From the NCBI RefSeq assembly GCF_905404315.1, contig NC_066265.1, forward strand, positions 34,062,501 to 34,126,500: a DNA stretch of 64,000 nucleotides, written 5' to 3'. The DNA is from Leptidea sinapis (Eukaryota > Arthropoda > Insecta > Lepidoptera > Pieridae). Shown piece by piece: positions 1 to 11,720 of the stretch (its first letter is position 1; each line of letters begins with the position of its first letter). Below the pieces are notes generated by a model. The model was given only the letters and a program-made list of their open reading frames with translations. It ran no database searches and was not told the DNA's origin. The translations under genes were made by a program, and so were the position numbers.

Positions 1-1500
1 ACAATATATTCTCGTAATCGTAACAATTTTCTTCCAGCTCGACCTTTAACAACACTTCCATTCACATTCGCGCTATAATTCATTTAATTTTAATCTACGT
101 TCATGTATCTAACCTCTACCAAACCACCTTAACCTTTAATATACTATTGAAAATGTTATAAATAATGATTAATTCGAGTCCGTTAAATCTCTCAGACAAG
201 TGTTTCGTCTCTAGACGAACCATCATTAGGAGCTGTCATTTATAACATTTTGAATAGCAATGGATTAACTAAAATAACGTCCAACTCTATTAATTCTTCT
301 GAACTATTACAATCTCCCCAGTATATTCACCTGTAACAATCATATTTTGTTAATTAGATATCCTCGAGCAACAATCTGCGGAGAGTGTCTAGAATCACTT
401 AGATTTAGTAATCCACAATATGTTGCCACAGTTCAAGGGCGCCTTGCAACGTTAATATGTAAACTGCTTGACGGTTCACTTTCATTATCACACACTCTAT
501 AATACGTCACGACGATGTACTCTCGTTAATTTATACTTATTTAAGTACGTTATACATAAAAAGAAAATAAAACTAAAAAGTATAAAATGGTTTTACTAAT
601 TTATGAATTAATGTAACGCTCACTTACCGCTTTCTTTGGCAACAATAAAGTGCGGTCAAAAGAAATATTAATACTGACAGTAATCATATACGTATAACAT
701 CTACGTTATTATCTCGTTTTGTTTCTGTTCAATTTTGTTAAGTAACTAGACTGGCTCTTTCTTTAGAAACTTTTGGCTGTATGGTCTCTGACGGCTGCCT
801 GGCCCGAACGGGAATTGAATTAAATGAAAACTTCATTATTTTATTTTTTTATATTCAAATTCGATTTTTTAATGTTAAAAACGTCGACCATTTCCGGCCA
901 TATCACATATTTGATTGAATATTCGAATATTTATAAAGGATTGGAAATTCGGCGAATCCTTTTGTTTTTCAAAGGATTTATCCTGAGAAATGAAGATTCC
1001 CTTAAAAAAACACTTTTTAAAGGAGTCAAGAAAACAAAACTAACAAAAATAATAATAAAAATGTAACTTTTACGGAAAATCTAATGTAAATACTAACTAC
1101 ACAGTTACAATAAAATTACACGCGTAGATTCCGGCTAGCGTCGCGTCGTAATAAAGATTGCCGATATTTATTTATATCTTTATTTAACAAATATATAATT
1201 ACACACGACGGTGTGTACACAGCATGTTTAGCAGAAAGGAATAACTATTAAAGTAATATTACAAAAGAAAAAGACAAGAGAAAATATATATTTCAACAAA
1301 TAGACTTGAATAATTATGGTTAAGGTATATTCAGATTTTTTGAAATAATTTAAACTAATTAAGGAAATTATAAAAACTAGATTTCCATTTACAATCATAT
1401 GAACTGTGGATGTCAGGTACTTCACTATTATCGGGTGGTAGGGCATTTTATTGACAAATTCTATAGATAGGGTTATGGAAGGACACGTTATTATTGCAGA
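1..1500. other. AT-rich stretch without recognisable gene
   Basis: No open frame here has protein-like composition; the frames present are Phe/Ile/Lys-rich, as expected from AT-rich DNA. On the minus strand a strong donor-like AGCG|GTAAGT occurs near 617-626, preceded by about 20 open codons, but without a convincing acceptor. Confidence 0.5.
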
Positions 1501-1507
1501 ACGGCCT

Positions 1508-1547
1508 ACATAAACAGCCTTTTACCACTGTAAAAGGCTGTTTATGT
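1508..1547. repeat. Perfect 18-bp inverted repeat (hairpin, 4-nt loop)
   Basis: The arms at 1508-1525 and 1530-1547 are exact reverse complements separated by CACT. The arms are mixed-sequence (they include AGCCTTTTAC), so this is not low-complexity pairing. No known element explains it. Confidence 0.9.
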
Positions 1548-1549
1548 CT

Positions 1550-2600
1550 TGAATACCGTTTGGAAACTCTTAGATGAATATCCAACAAGAGCGTAGTAGA
1601 AATTGTGCCATCGAGTATTTTGAATAAAGTCGTTAGGATAGCCTAATTGTGACGACTCTCAAGGCTCAGTAACTTGAAGTAAGAAAGCCAATCCTCATAT
1701 TATGTAGTCAGCTCGTATACGAGAAGACGTCTTTGAGTAGACTCAAGCATATCAGAATATATATTATGATAATATATTATTATTAGTATTATATACAGGA
1801 CATGCCTTAGAGTTCGATCAATCACTACAATTAAAGGGAGTGGGTTGATCAAAATGCTTACCTGCTGTTCGGGGGTCAAAAGTACAGAAATATTCGTTAC
1901 TCTGATTAAATTTTTTCCAATTGATGCAAAATGTATATGTGTACGGTGATAGCTTCAAGTACGCAATCTCAGAGTTAGCTGGTGTTAAAAATAGCCAATA
2001 TAGTGTGCTGGTTATACAATAATATGCTAACATAATAATATGCATATTAAAAATTTAAAATCACCAAGTCAAATGTCTGAAGCTTATATTTTCTTTTTAT
2101 TACGAGCCTCAAATATTTCAATAAAATGAATAATTTGAATATAATAAAAAGTTCTCATTACATCTCTTTGATATTTTGCATTGCAAAAATAAATAGCATT
2201 AAATATGCTTTGTTAATTAGGAAATTTGAATAGAGTTGTCGTTAATGTAGTAATTGTACCTCCGCGTTACGTAGAGCTGGATTTAATATAACAGAATAAG
2301 TCAAATTACTTATATTTGTTCAATATCTATAAAGCGAGTAAAATATTTGTCAAAACCATGTTCATAATTATCTAGGCTTAATGTAGCATCAAGTATTTAA
2401 CATAACTAGGCGCCGCAATTGAGGCAAAATTAGCAAACTCTGACATGTTGCCATAAGAGGTATGTAATATAGGCCCGTGGCAACATACAGCTGTCTTCCG
2501 CATACTTACCGGTAAGATATAACGCAATACTTCAAGATGAAATATAAATGGAAAAGAAAGATAAATTTCGTTTCATTTCATATGAATGCAAAACGTTTTA
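1550..2600. other. AT-rich stretch, nothing recognised
   Basis: No gene is seen. The only structure noticed is a short palindrome near 2505-2516 (CTTACCGGTAAG), which reads as a donor-like site on both strands by chance. Confidence 0.5.
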
Positions 2601-2609
2601 TTTTCTTTT

Positions 2610-2990
2610 TATATTTACCGCCACTTCGGAAAGGGTTGAGCTTTAATGAGAAGAAGTGGCAAAAAACTCATTGCCCCTCATTTAAATCAACATTTACAGC
2701 TTCATCGTTTTACAAATCATTTCAGTTACAAAATAAAATGTAAAGTAACGCAACAAAATTACTCAAACGTCAAGTACTCAATGTGTTACATGAGTAAGTC
2801 TAAAAAGTAAATGTAAATCAATACGTAAAAACTGCATCAATCCACACACAAATGACATAAATATGTGTCTTTTGTAACAACTATATATTATGTAAATTAA
2901 TTTGAATCATTTCACGAGTCAAACAACAATGCAGTCAAAGGTATGTAAGGTCACCGGCTATAAGTAAGTCGTAACTGTACAATTAATAAG
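2610..2990 (+). repeat. Interspersed repeat X, copy 1
   Basis: This segment shares an ordered series of short matches with 8255-8640: a GGTTGAGC..TAATGA block, an AAGAAGT(G/T)GCAA block, ACAAATCATTTC, and ATCAATCCACACACAA, all in the same order and orientation. It is a degenerate dispersed repeat, probably derived from a LINE 3' region. Confidence 0.5.
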
Positions 2991-3036
2991 GACGAATAGA
3001 TTTAGCGGACATTACACGTTCATTGTCTAACTGTCG

Positions 3037-3440
3037 GCAAATTAAAATATTTTTATTCAAAAAATATTTTATAATGAACTTATTGAACGTCAAAAACCAC
3101 CCTTGGGAACATTTATAGCTCACACCAGAGAAGAACAGACGCAAGAAACTCAGCAGGCTTCTTTTTTGAAAAGAATCTCAATTATGTTATAGTAACCCTA
3201 ACACACAAACGTTTTATAACAATTATTTTGTATTTATTATTTAAAACACATTTGTTTCATAATTATTCTGGCATCATGTTGTAAAAGCATCGCCCAACAA
3301 AAATGACGTAAGTTCTAGCTCCACTTAACCGAGTAGTAGGCACAACAAGCTTGTATTTGTTCCTGGCGTTAACATTATGATTATCACAGTTTCTAGCATA
3401 TTCGCTAATGTAATAAACATAATGCTAATAACATCACCAA
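3037..3440 (-). mobile_element. LINE family D, 3' fragment with reverse transcriptase C-terminus
   Basis: Read on the minus strand, 3440-3290 encodes a stretch containing ARNCDNHNVNARNKYKLVV, ending in a MMPE-like tail. It closely matches the plus-strand translation at 4870-4960. Then comes the family's 3' tail, which in this orientation has TTCTTCTC, a GGTGGTTTTTGAC block and a terminal TTGAATAAAAATATT. This is the C-terminal end of a Jockey/CR1-group reverse transcriptase ORF with its 3' UTR. It is 5' truncated and carries no catalytic motif. Confidence 0.65.
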
Positions 3441-3619
3441 GAATATAGATAATATTGAGATGCACCAGGTAAAATGTTTATTTCTTTGAAATTTGTCTTT
3501 AACGACTTTGTAGGAGCTAGGTTATAAACACGTAAATAACCAAAAGAATCATTGCATAAACGTGTAAAATAAAGAAACTTTCCTTGTAAGTAATCACATA
3601 CAGTATGTAAACGATGATA

Positions 3620-3931
3620 GAGTCGATATAAGATGACCAGATACTACGTGTCTGGCTAAAAGAACGTTAACGGTTGATTAAAATCGAGTGGCCGGTGAAT
3701 GCTGTGAGTCCGTGGAACAAGCGGGGAACCAGTTTGTTGAAGACATCCCGAGCGGCGAGCGCTCCAACTGGCGAGGTAAGGCCGCAGTATTCAGCCGGTG
3801 GCTCATGTGCGTGCGCGTGGACACTCGCGGCGGGAGCTTCTCGCGGACGACGCCTTCAACTGTGAAGTAACGAGTTGTAAGTGTGAAGTGATCGTGAACA
3901 TAGCATGGTTCTAGTGAACTGATATCTACAG
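3620..3931 (+). promoter_or_regulatory. Promoter-like region with candidate 5' UTR exon
   Basis: A local jump in GC and CpG content (about 3690-3870) stands out from the AT-rich flanks. A TATA-like GATATAAG lies at 3625-3632. A good donor, GCGAG|GTAAGG, ends a candidate non-coding exon at 3775. An acceptor, ATCTACAG, ends at 3931 just before the candidate first coding exon. A short upstream ATG-CTG-TGA frame lies in the leader. The alternative is a single unspliced leader. There is no direct evidence of transcription. Confidence 0.4.
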
Positions 3932-4022
3932 GTGTGTGGCCCAGACATGGCTAGCTTTGATGATCTCGCGTTCGACTGGGCGACGCTGTGCCAGGAATGT
4001 CCTGAATGCTGGACTGCTTCAG
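3932..4022 (+). CDS. Candidate first coding exon of an unidentified gene
   Basis: An ATG at 3947 in good context (GAC-ATG-G) opens 25 codons plus one base, followed by a strong donor CAG|GTGAGC after 4022. The encoded start, MASFDDLAFDWATLC, continues with a Cys-rich CQECPECW segment and is acidic and aromatic rather than the Lys/Ile/Phe-rich noise typical of this window. Read through the donor, the frame meets a stop after about 12 codons, so splicing is needed for a protein of any length. An acceptor-like AG ends at 3931 and a GC-rich leader lies upstream, as expected for a 5' exon. I do not recognise the protein and found no convincing downstream exon, so later exons may lie beyond long introns or outside the window. 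It could also be a chance open segment in a GC island. Confidence 0.4.
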
Positions 4023-4029
4023 GTGAGCG

Positions 4030-4640
4030 ACCTTCACTATACCTACGACCGCATTAAGGCCATAAACAGTATATTCATCACAACGATGCTTAAAAATGAA
4101 CGATTTTCTGTTTGAGAGATACCCTCACTTAGGTGTTGGATCTTTCGACATGTTTGTCGTATAATTATTAGAGCGCACTCAGACAATCTTATCGTTTCGA
4201 CACGATACTTTAATAAACATGTATTAATTGAGTGTAATTTTAAATGGTGTTTCATGTTGTTACGATCAGTAATGTGATACTTACATATGAGTCGTTAATT
4301 AGAAGGTACTTTGAAATATGTGCAACACGTATTAAATTTTTATTTTGTATGTCTTAATACAATTTTTAAATGTTTTATTCAAAAGAAAAAGAAATTTCTC
4401 TAAAATTATGATTCTTAAAATAGCGGTATAATTATGAAGTCCAGAAGAATTTCGACGTCCAATTTAAATATTTTTATAATAATTAACAGACAGACAATTT
4501 TATAGTCAGAGGCAAGGACTAAGATATAATAAGTATCAAATTATTATTGTTGGCATCAGAAAGAAGAACCATATTAGTTATTGCAGAATAGTATAAATAA
4601 TTAAAAAATATAGGAGTTGTAGAGAAAACCTGAGGTGCAT
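4030..4640. other. AT-rich stretch, nothing recognised
   Basis: If the exon ending at 4022 is real, this is intronic sequence. No exon or repeat was recognised. Confidence 0.4.
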
Positions 4641-4654
4641 AAAAATAACTAGAT

Positions 4655-4755
4655 ACTATGGTGATAGAATTTTCGAAAACGCTTTCCCTATTTACGAAAC
4701 AGCTTGCCTGAGGACATCAGACTAGAAACCAGTAAAAGAAAACTAAATATAGGTA
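4655..4755 (+). mobile_element. LINE reverse transcriptase C-terminal fragment
   Basis: The plus strand encodes a YGDRIFENAFPIY-like stretch followed by a decayed LPEDIR-type segment. This resembles the C-terminal region of CR1/Jockey-group reverse transcriptases. It is short and frameshifted and sits just upstream of a different LINE tail. Confidence 0.4.
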
Positions 4756-4789
4756 TGCATAACTAGTGCTGAGCCAAGTGCCTAGGTCC

Positions 4790-5340
4790 TAAAGAATCAT
4801 TGAGAGCAAAATTTAAAGAAATAAACATCTTGACTGTTGCTTCTCAATATATTCTTAATAATGTTATATATGTATATAGGCACATAAGAGATTTTGCTAG
4901 AAACTGTCATAACCATAATGTTAACACCAGGAACAGACATAAACTACATGCCTACTACTCGGCTAAGTTGAGTTACCAAGTCTTTCGTGGGGCGATGTAT
5001 ATGCTTTTACAACAAGATCCCAGATAATGTTCAAAACAAAAGTATTACGAAATTTAAAAAAAATGTTAAAAAACGTTTGTGTGGTAAAGGTAACTAAATA
5101 ACATAAATTACTTTCTTAATGATGCCATTGATTGGGAATCGAGCGACAGCCCCTCAGGCTATTAAATAATAAATTTTATTGTACGATTTTACATTGTAAC
5201 CATATTTCCATAAAAAAAAGCCCGGTGAGTTTGTTGCGCCCATTCTTCTCAGGTCTGAGGCATTCTTTTTGAAATGGGTGGTAGTTTTTGACTTTCAATA
5301 AGTGATGTCACATCCTATATTGAATAAAAATATTTGAATT
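4790..5340 (+). mobile_element. LINE family D, 3' end with reverse transcriptase C-terminus
   Basis: An open segment at 4800-5027 encodes the conserved ARNCHNHNVNTRNRHKL block. After a frameshift come NKIPDNVQNKSITKFKK-like and INDFLNDAIDW-like residues that end the reverse transcriptase ORF of a Jockey/CR1-group LINE. The 3' UTR follows (GAGCGAC..CCCTCAGGC, TTCTTCTCAGG, GGGTGGTAGTTTTTGAC) and ends in TTGAATAAAAATATTTGAA. Several other tails of this family in the window share this layout. The copy is 5' truncated and dead. Confidence 0.7.
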
Positions 5341-5600
5341 AGACCCGGCAAACGTTGTTTTACCATCGACCGTCCATTGTAGTAATTGTCATATTATGTA
5401 ATGAATTGACTGTCATTGACTGAATTATTTTAATTGCGAATATATATGTATCTTAGTAAGAAAATATAGGTTTCGAATCACGGAATCACCAACATGTCTC
5501 TTAAACATTGTCGGAAACACGCTGCATCTTAAGGAAAAGTATTATTTCCATCGGTTCACTAGTTGTCGCAGTGTAACTGAAGGAAAAAACCGGCTGTCCG
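5341..5600 (+). mobile_element. RTE-type LINE/SINE tail fragment
   Basis: It starts with ACCCGGCAAACGTTGTTTT and contains AAACACGCTGCATCTTA followed by an ATCGGTTCA..GTTGTCGCAGTGTAAC-like block. All of these recur in the same order at 48076-48285. This is a common lepidopteran interspersed repeat that I associate with RTE-like 3' ends. It abuts the family D tail directly. Confidence 0.55.
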
Positions 5601-7530
5601 TTTATTGGTATAGAGAATAATAAATAATAACACGAACTTTAAATTAGTTTTTAAATATTTTCACTCGTTTAACAAAGTGTATTTAAAAGAGGATTGATCC
5701 TGAAAACAAGATGCTTAAATTTTTTTGCGAGAATATGTTTAATGTTAGTAAAAGTTTCAGTTATTTCTGTAACTGTTAAATATGAAATAATTAAATGATT
5801 AATTAATTAATTTGGTCGAATAAACAATCAAGTTCTTAAGATTTATATTATCATACTCTATTTTGTATCACTATCGGTAGTTTAAAAATACTATAATCAC
5901 TATGTATGTATGTAATATGTATATATATATATATAATATATATATTGTGAGGGGTCACATTCACAAACTGAACTCCGTATGACTGTGTTGATAGATAACA
6001 TACATTGTCAGTGAACTGGTGTTATTATTATAAACATTGAAATAATCAATATATATAAACATTGGTATAAATACGGGTAAACTTAAGTGTATGTATATTT
6101 AAGTAAATATGGTGATAGTGACCTAGATTTGTGAATAATTCGTATCCATTTTCGGGGTTTTACACCCGAAGTTCCACCTGTTCCACCTGTCAGCGGACTG
6201 TTTCACATAAACTGTATTGTAAAGCTGAAAATTTGACTGAATGAAATAAGTTTTTTTGATTTATTACATATTTTTGCTTTTTCTCTCAAATGACGATATA
6301 ACCTTATATTTTAAGCCGTTATAAGCAATAGCAATAACACATTACTATATACAGTAAAAAGTGAAATATATTTCACTTTAAAATAATGAAAGTAATTTTA
6401 GTTTATAATTAACATGTTTTGTGCATAAGTCATTATGAAGTTGTTGATATTTTCTTATAATTATTGATTTAATAGTAGTGTTCGTGGGATTCTGCCATTT
6501 TAAATAACGAATATCTTTTTTATTTTATGATTTAAATTTATTAGATATTGTAATATGAATAAAATATTCATAATCTTAGTCCCAGTCTGTCCGAAAGATT
6601 AGATATTTTGCTATTGAGTAACATTTCGAGCACAATCATTTTCAATAAAACAATTAAATATATTTAGACACAAAATGTGATTGTGAACCGTACCTGCCAC
6701 TTTATAAAACTCTAATATACATGTAACTTTATTTTTCATCCAGATACAATTGCAATGTATACTTTCTACTTCAAATTGTCATTCATTTTTTTACAGACAT
6801 AATAAATATTTTAATATTACGGACTCTTCATCGCGCATTCGGTCAAAATCTTTTTAATTTACAAAGATAGTTAAGTTCGTTAGTAGAGTTATTTTCGAAT
6901 ACATTACAGCTCTTAATGTTAGTTATTCCGACTTAGAAATGTAAACGAATACATATTCACGTATTTTTATCACACACGTAATAATTATCAACTTTCTTCG
7001 AAATGAAACTCTCCGATGCGTCCGTAACATGATGTTCACTATTTGAACACAATATTTCTTATATTTAGCATAGTCAGTATTATTACTATTTACATACTCT
7101 AATATACTATTGAATGACGTAAACCAATCTGCAGTTCTTCTAGATTTAAAGTATTAACTAGGTTCTCAATATTTGTGAATATTTTTAAAGTAAAATATTT
7201 ATGACATCGCCTCAAATTGTTCATGTCGCATTACAATCGGCCGATTGTAATAAGTGTAAAGTTGTATATATTTTAAGTTCTGGTTCCCGAGTTGGAGAGC
7301 AGGCTCGAACCACACCATCAACCTGACAAAGGTGTTTTTTATTACATGCAAGCAAATGCAAGCATTCAAAGTTGAAGGATTGGTGGAAAATTGGGGGATG
7401 AAACTAAGATATCTCAATGGCAGCGATGGTTGTGAAATAATTAAAAATAGTTTAAAATTTTAGTTGAAATAATTATCATTATTGGGAATCAGTTTCTTTT
7501 TTAAAAATTTCTTATAATATTATTCAACCC
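5601..7530. other. AT-rich stretch with (TA)n
   Basis: A TA-repeat block lies at about 5917-5946. No gene or clear transposon was recognised in the rest. Confidence 0.5.
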
Positions 7531-7534
7531 TAAG

Positions 7535-7930
7535 AGCGCTTTCGCACCAGGTCCGATCAGAGTCCGACCGTACCTACCCGTGAAAATACAGAAAATCTCG
7601 GTCCGAACCTTCCGATCCAAGTCCGATCTCTGATCCAATTTCAAGTTATTCAGGGGCCACGTTTTGTCATACGGCATTTTACGCGAAGCCACACCAAAGC
7701 AATGACGTAGTTGATCATGAATTCTTTCAATCGGCGTCAACTTATGGTAATGGTACGTACGAAGACGAAGAAGAAGTAAAGATTTCTGGTTGGACCATGT
7801 CTTGATGGACTTCTATACATGAACGCAGCTCGCCACCTCGTATTTGGTTCGGACGCAGCCCGCGACCGTTCATACAATTAATTGTACGAGTACTCCGGAC
7901 CGTGTTATCACGGGTAAGGATCGTACGTAG
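7535..7930. other. GC-richer island of unknown origin, possible DNA-transposon relic
   Basis: The segment contains repeated GTCCGA words (GGTCCGATCAGAGTCCGACC at its left side) and a TACCCGTGA word near both sides in opposite orientation. That pattern would suit a decayed element with long subterminal repeats such as a Harbinger-type relic. The minus strand has a 79-codon open frame with no motif I know. The identification is tentative. Confidence 0.25.
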
Positions 7931-8110
7931 TGCTCTAAGTAATGCTATTTCTTGTTTTCTGTATTAAGTATGTATACTTATTACTAATTATAGCAAAATA
8001 TGGTTACGACACAGTATGTTTGACTCGAAGTTTTATTGTTTGAATGAAACTTATAACGAATGTAGTTAAACTTTTAATTATTAGAACGGAATCAGAACAA
8101 CAACATATTA

Positions 8111-8152
8111 CTTCTGCTTCTGCTTCTGCACACACACACACACACACACACA
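8111..8152. repeat. Compound microsatellite (CTTCTG)n-(CA)n
   Basis: Three CTTCTG units run directly into about twelve CA dinucleotides. Confidence 0.9.
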
Positions 8153-8254
8153 TACAATTATATAATATGAATTACACATTTGAAACAAAAGATAACTAGA
8201 ATATTTATTAAATAATAATTATTCTTACGTTACTTTACATAAAAAATAGATAAT

Positions 8255-8640
8255 TAAACATATTTAATATTTACAATTTACCACAACTTGGGAAAAGGTT
8301 GAGCGTTAATGAAAAGAAGTTGCAAGAATGAATGAATGAATTGCCACTCTTTTAAATTAACAGCTTCGTTACTTCATTTTACAAATCATTTCTTTAATAA
8401 CATTCTATAAAAGTGATTAAACAATAAAATTCAATTAAATACGCAATCACACACGAGTAAGTTATAGAAATAACTATAAATAAATAAAAACTACAAGAGT
8501 ATCAATCCACACACAATATTAATAAATATACTCGTAAGTGTCATGCGAGCATATAATATATATAATCTTATATATATATAAGATTATAAGATAATATAGA
8601 TAGGTGACCAGCCATCACCTTCCTCGACCATATTTTAAAG
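8255..8640 (+). repeat. Interspersed repeat X, copy 2
   Basis: Same ordered blocks as 2610-2990. It contains a 28-bp perfect AT palindrome at 8561-8588 centred on a TA run, and ends near GGTGACCAGCCAT, paralleling GGTCACCGGCTAT in copy 1. Confidence 0.45.
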
Positions 8641-9140
8641 AAGGGAACTACCCTACAATAGGGTCTATGACATTAAACTTAAAATACTAAAATGACGTCT
8701 GATAAGAACGGGTTACAGATGAAGTAATAGTGAATGAGATGGACTAGGAGAAATGGTTATTTCCAATGATAATTAAAATTTTACATAAAGTCATATATAT
8801 ATGATTGTACAAAGGAGAAAAGTGATAGAATTTTACTTTCGCTAGGTAGCGATAGTGAAGACCGTGTAAATATGGCAATTAAAATAATATAATAGTGCCG
8901 TTTGTAACAAGTGGTACTTACTGACTTCTTAATTGGCGGGTACGCGGAACACGGTTGCTGTTCAAATGGTCTGTCAATACAATGTCGTTGAACTTTATTT
9001 TATCCAAAATTGCTTGAACCTTTACAATACCAATAAAATACCATCCAATATAACAAATTTAATGAAGGCGCGGAAATTTACGGAATATACTCATAACATT
9101 ATCGTAATGAAGTTAAAAATGTAGACATATAATCAATAAT
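8641..9140. other. Stretch without recognisable gene
   Basis: No conserved frame, splice pair or repeat was recognised here. Confidence 0.4.
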
Positions 9141-9141
9141 T

Positions 9142-9513
9142 CTATTTACAATTTTTTTTGGCGGTTGTGTATGTATGTCTGTTTGTCTGTATGTATGTCC
9201 GGACAATATGTGAGATATTATTAAAATGTTGCGAACAAAGTGAAGTTACTTTAATGATACGCGGATGAGGCCTGGTGGAGATCTCCACTTCTTGCGATAT
9301 TTTTTGTTTTCGGGGAATTGTTCTAAGAGCACGCGACGGTACCGATCTTCTCTGGTCTTCGACACACTCCGAAATACGAACATACGTCGGACCTTTGTGT
9401 GCATATTGAACACGACGCGACGGCTGTATAGCCACTCTTTGCAAGCCCATCACTTTAATTCTGTTTTTTTTAATCATTCCATTATATTATCATTTAATAT
9501 TACCATCCAATAA
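9142..9513 (-). other. Island with overlapping open frames, unknown
   Basis: Three substantial open frames overlap. A minus-strand frame of 111 codons spans 9142-9477, and a plus-strand frame of 82 codons spans 9265-9513. A second minus-strand frame of about 66 codons ends near 9252 and reads YRRVLLEQFPENKKYRKKW toward its C-terminus, the most protein-like of the three. No family is recognised and no acceptor with a pyrimidine tract precedes it. A 14-bp palindrome GTGGAGATCTCCAC lies inside. It may be a decayed repeat or an isolated exon. Confidence 0.25.
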
Positions 9514-9777
9514 AATATGTTGGCGGGAAATTATTGACGTTTCTAAAAGTAAACGCATTGCAAATTTGATTAAATAAATCTTTTTAACTGTAACAATATT
9601 TATGGTTTGATCTGTTAGATATTTATATAATTATCTGATTTGTGAATGTGATACGTGAGTGTCACACACTATTGAGGAAATTCAATTGTTCGCCAAGGAC
9701 TGTCACACTTTTAATGTATTATTTAATGTTGATCTTTGCCCTGGAGAGCTGAGCCCCTGTGACCGAAGTATTAACTT

Positions 9778-10077
9778 ACGGCCGTTCTCAATATTCAGTC
9801 TATCTTCGGTCGTGGCCTACTTGAGATAAAAAAATCGTACCTATCGTTGGCTTTTCTGTGTCAATAAACTTATCGACGGTAACTCATCTTATCCGTACAC
9901 GCTGTCTGTCAATGGGACGACGTATAGCTTACCAGCGATAGAAAATTGTTTGGAAATTGCAAGAGTGAACTGGCGATAAGAATGACTTATCGGGTATATT
10001 GGGACAGCTTCAGGTTATTGACAGTAGAAGGTATTAATTTATCTGTGTCTGTAGATAGTATATTAGTAACGGCCGTT
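9778..10077. mobile_element. MITE with imperfect terminal inverted repeats
   Basis: The left end ACGGCCGTTCTCAATATTCA and the right end, read inward on the minus strand as AACGGCCGTTACTAATATAC, match, and both continue into CTATC. The 300-bp interior has no coding capacity. Short length, paired ends and no ORF fit a non-autonomous DNA transposon. I cannot assign the superfamily or the target duplication with confidence. Confidence 0.6.
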
Positions 10078-10431
10078 AGCAGCGAAACGTCTCTAACTCA
10101 CTATTCAAGGTACATTTGTGTTTAACAATTCACAATATTTCGTTGTTTCACACTCATTAGTAAAGTCAGTAGGAATTACAATTGTTTCTATATTTTATGA
10201 TCCGCTAATGAACATAAAATGTTGAAAGGAGATTCTTATTACCACATTTATTTTGGTATCACCTGGACGATGTCTCAACAAGTTATGTAACTTGAATATT
10301 TATAAATGTATTTATTAAATACTTATGACTGACATTTAAATACGTTTTGCATGTTATTTTCTATTTTTTTATGTAGTTTAATAATTTCTATTTATGTGTA
10401 ATAATTTACAAATTAAGACAAAAACATAGTC

Positions 10432-10570
10432 CGTGGGAAGTGACCCTGCCTGATACTGACATAGGGGTTGGGGACTCTAATCCCAGTTAATGCAAATGCT
10501 TTTTTGTATGATGAATAATAGTATTTATTTCCGAGTCATGTATCTTTTATATATATATATATAAGAGATT
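10432..10570 (+). mobile_element. tRNA-derived SINE, degenerate
   Basis: The block GGGAAGTGACCCTGCCTGA..GGGGACTCTAATCCCAG resembles the A-box to B-box arrangement of tRNA-derived lepidopteran SINEs. It is a weaker match than the copy at 38265. It runs into a TA-rich tail near 10549-10563. Confidence 0.45.
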
Positions 10571-11480
10571 TCCACTTATGTATTGACTCATCCAGATATC
10601 TGTTGAACCATAAGACGTAGAGACTGAAAATTTGATAGGAATATTCCTTTCGCTGAGTAGAGGGTCAGCTAAGAACAGAATTTATGGAAAGCCACCTACA
10701 TCCGTTCATGACAAATAAGTGTTGACATGAGAGAAGAACGTCTGTCGGGTCAACTATTGTTTATATAATGTATGTATTTATGTAAGATTAGCACAGAGAA
10801 GTGTGATGGACCAGAACTTTCAGTCAAAGTCCATAGGAAATACAAACAGAGAATGACTGTTACATAAGTAATTGATTTTAAGATGATTTTTAAATTACTA
10901 AGTTTAATTATAAAAAAAGTTAAGTAACTTTACTTTATTATAATACATATTTACTTACATACCTTAGAATAAGTCCCATTCATTGTGTTTTAATTATTTT
11001 TCATTACTTGCTCTTTTCTCCATTAGTTAGTATTTTCATTATTGAGTGAAATATATATGTGAGGTGGAATAAGATATTTATGAGCATTAAAATTATTTAT
11101 TATTATAAATCAGTATTTGTTTTACATCTAAAAGCAATGCTTTGCCAATATTGAGCATGTTTCCGTCGGGTTTCATTGTACGATCATTTGTACAATAAGG
11201 TTAATGTTTTTGGTGTCAACATTCCAAGAGCGACCGGCCAGTTGGATAGCTGACTGTGTCACCGGAATAACAAATAGAATACAGTTAAGAGTGCCCAAAT
11301 AATACATACGGTTACAATCATTCATCACCATGTACAAGGTTGGCATACTTCTACGTAATACATACACAGGCAACAGGCTTCCTGTAATGTATGTAGAAAA
11401 AACATTTCTCAATGTAAAATTAAAAAGGTACTTACTTATTCAAATACCTATATACGATACTGCAGTAAAAAATATATGTA
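10571..11480. other. Stretch without recognisable gene
   Basis: It contains a repeat-like segment near 10560-10690 (TATCTGTTGAACCATAAGACG type, common in lepidopteran intergenic DNA). A 79-codon minus-strand frame at 11173-11412 has no motif. Confidence 0.35.
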
Positions 11481-11484
11481 TAAA

Positions 11485-11720
11485 TTAATATTTATTTATT
11501 TATTCAAGGTCCACCAACACAGAATACACAAGACAATTCATAAGATTGTAACATAAATTTCAAAAATCGTGTCCCTGCAATTACAGGTGAACACATCATG
11601 CACATAAACATACAAACAATTTAGTTGTTAATTATATAAAAGTAAATTGAAGTCCTATAACGCTAACATGTTGAAACAATATAAAAAGATAAATTAATTC
11701 CACAAATCATTACAAGCTAC
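11485..11720 (-). mobile_element. Probable LINE 3' tail
   Basis: On the minus strand it ends in TTGAATAAATAAATAAATATT, a TAAA-rich tail typical of LINE 3' ends, preceded by non-coding sequence. There is no ORF to confirm it. Confidence 0.3.

Noticed and set aside
610..690. Minus-strand exon ending AGCG|GTAAGT
   Set aside because: About 20 codons are open, but the acceptor lacks a pyrimidine tract and the peptide is not recognisable.
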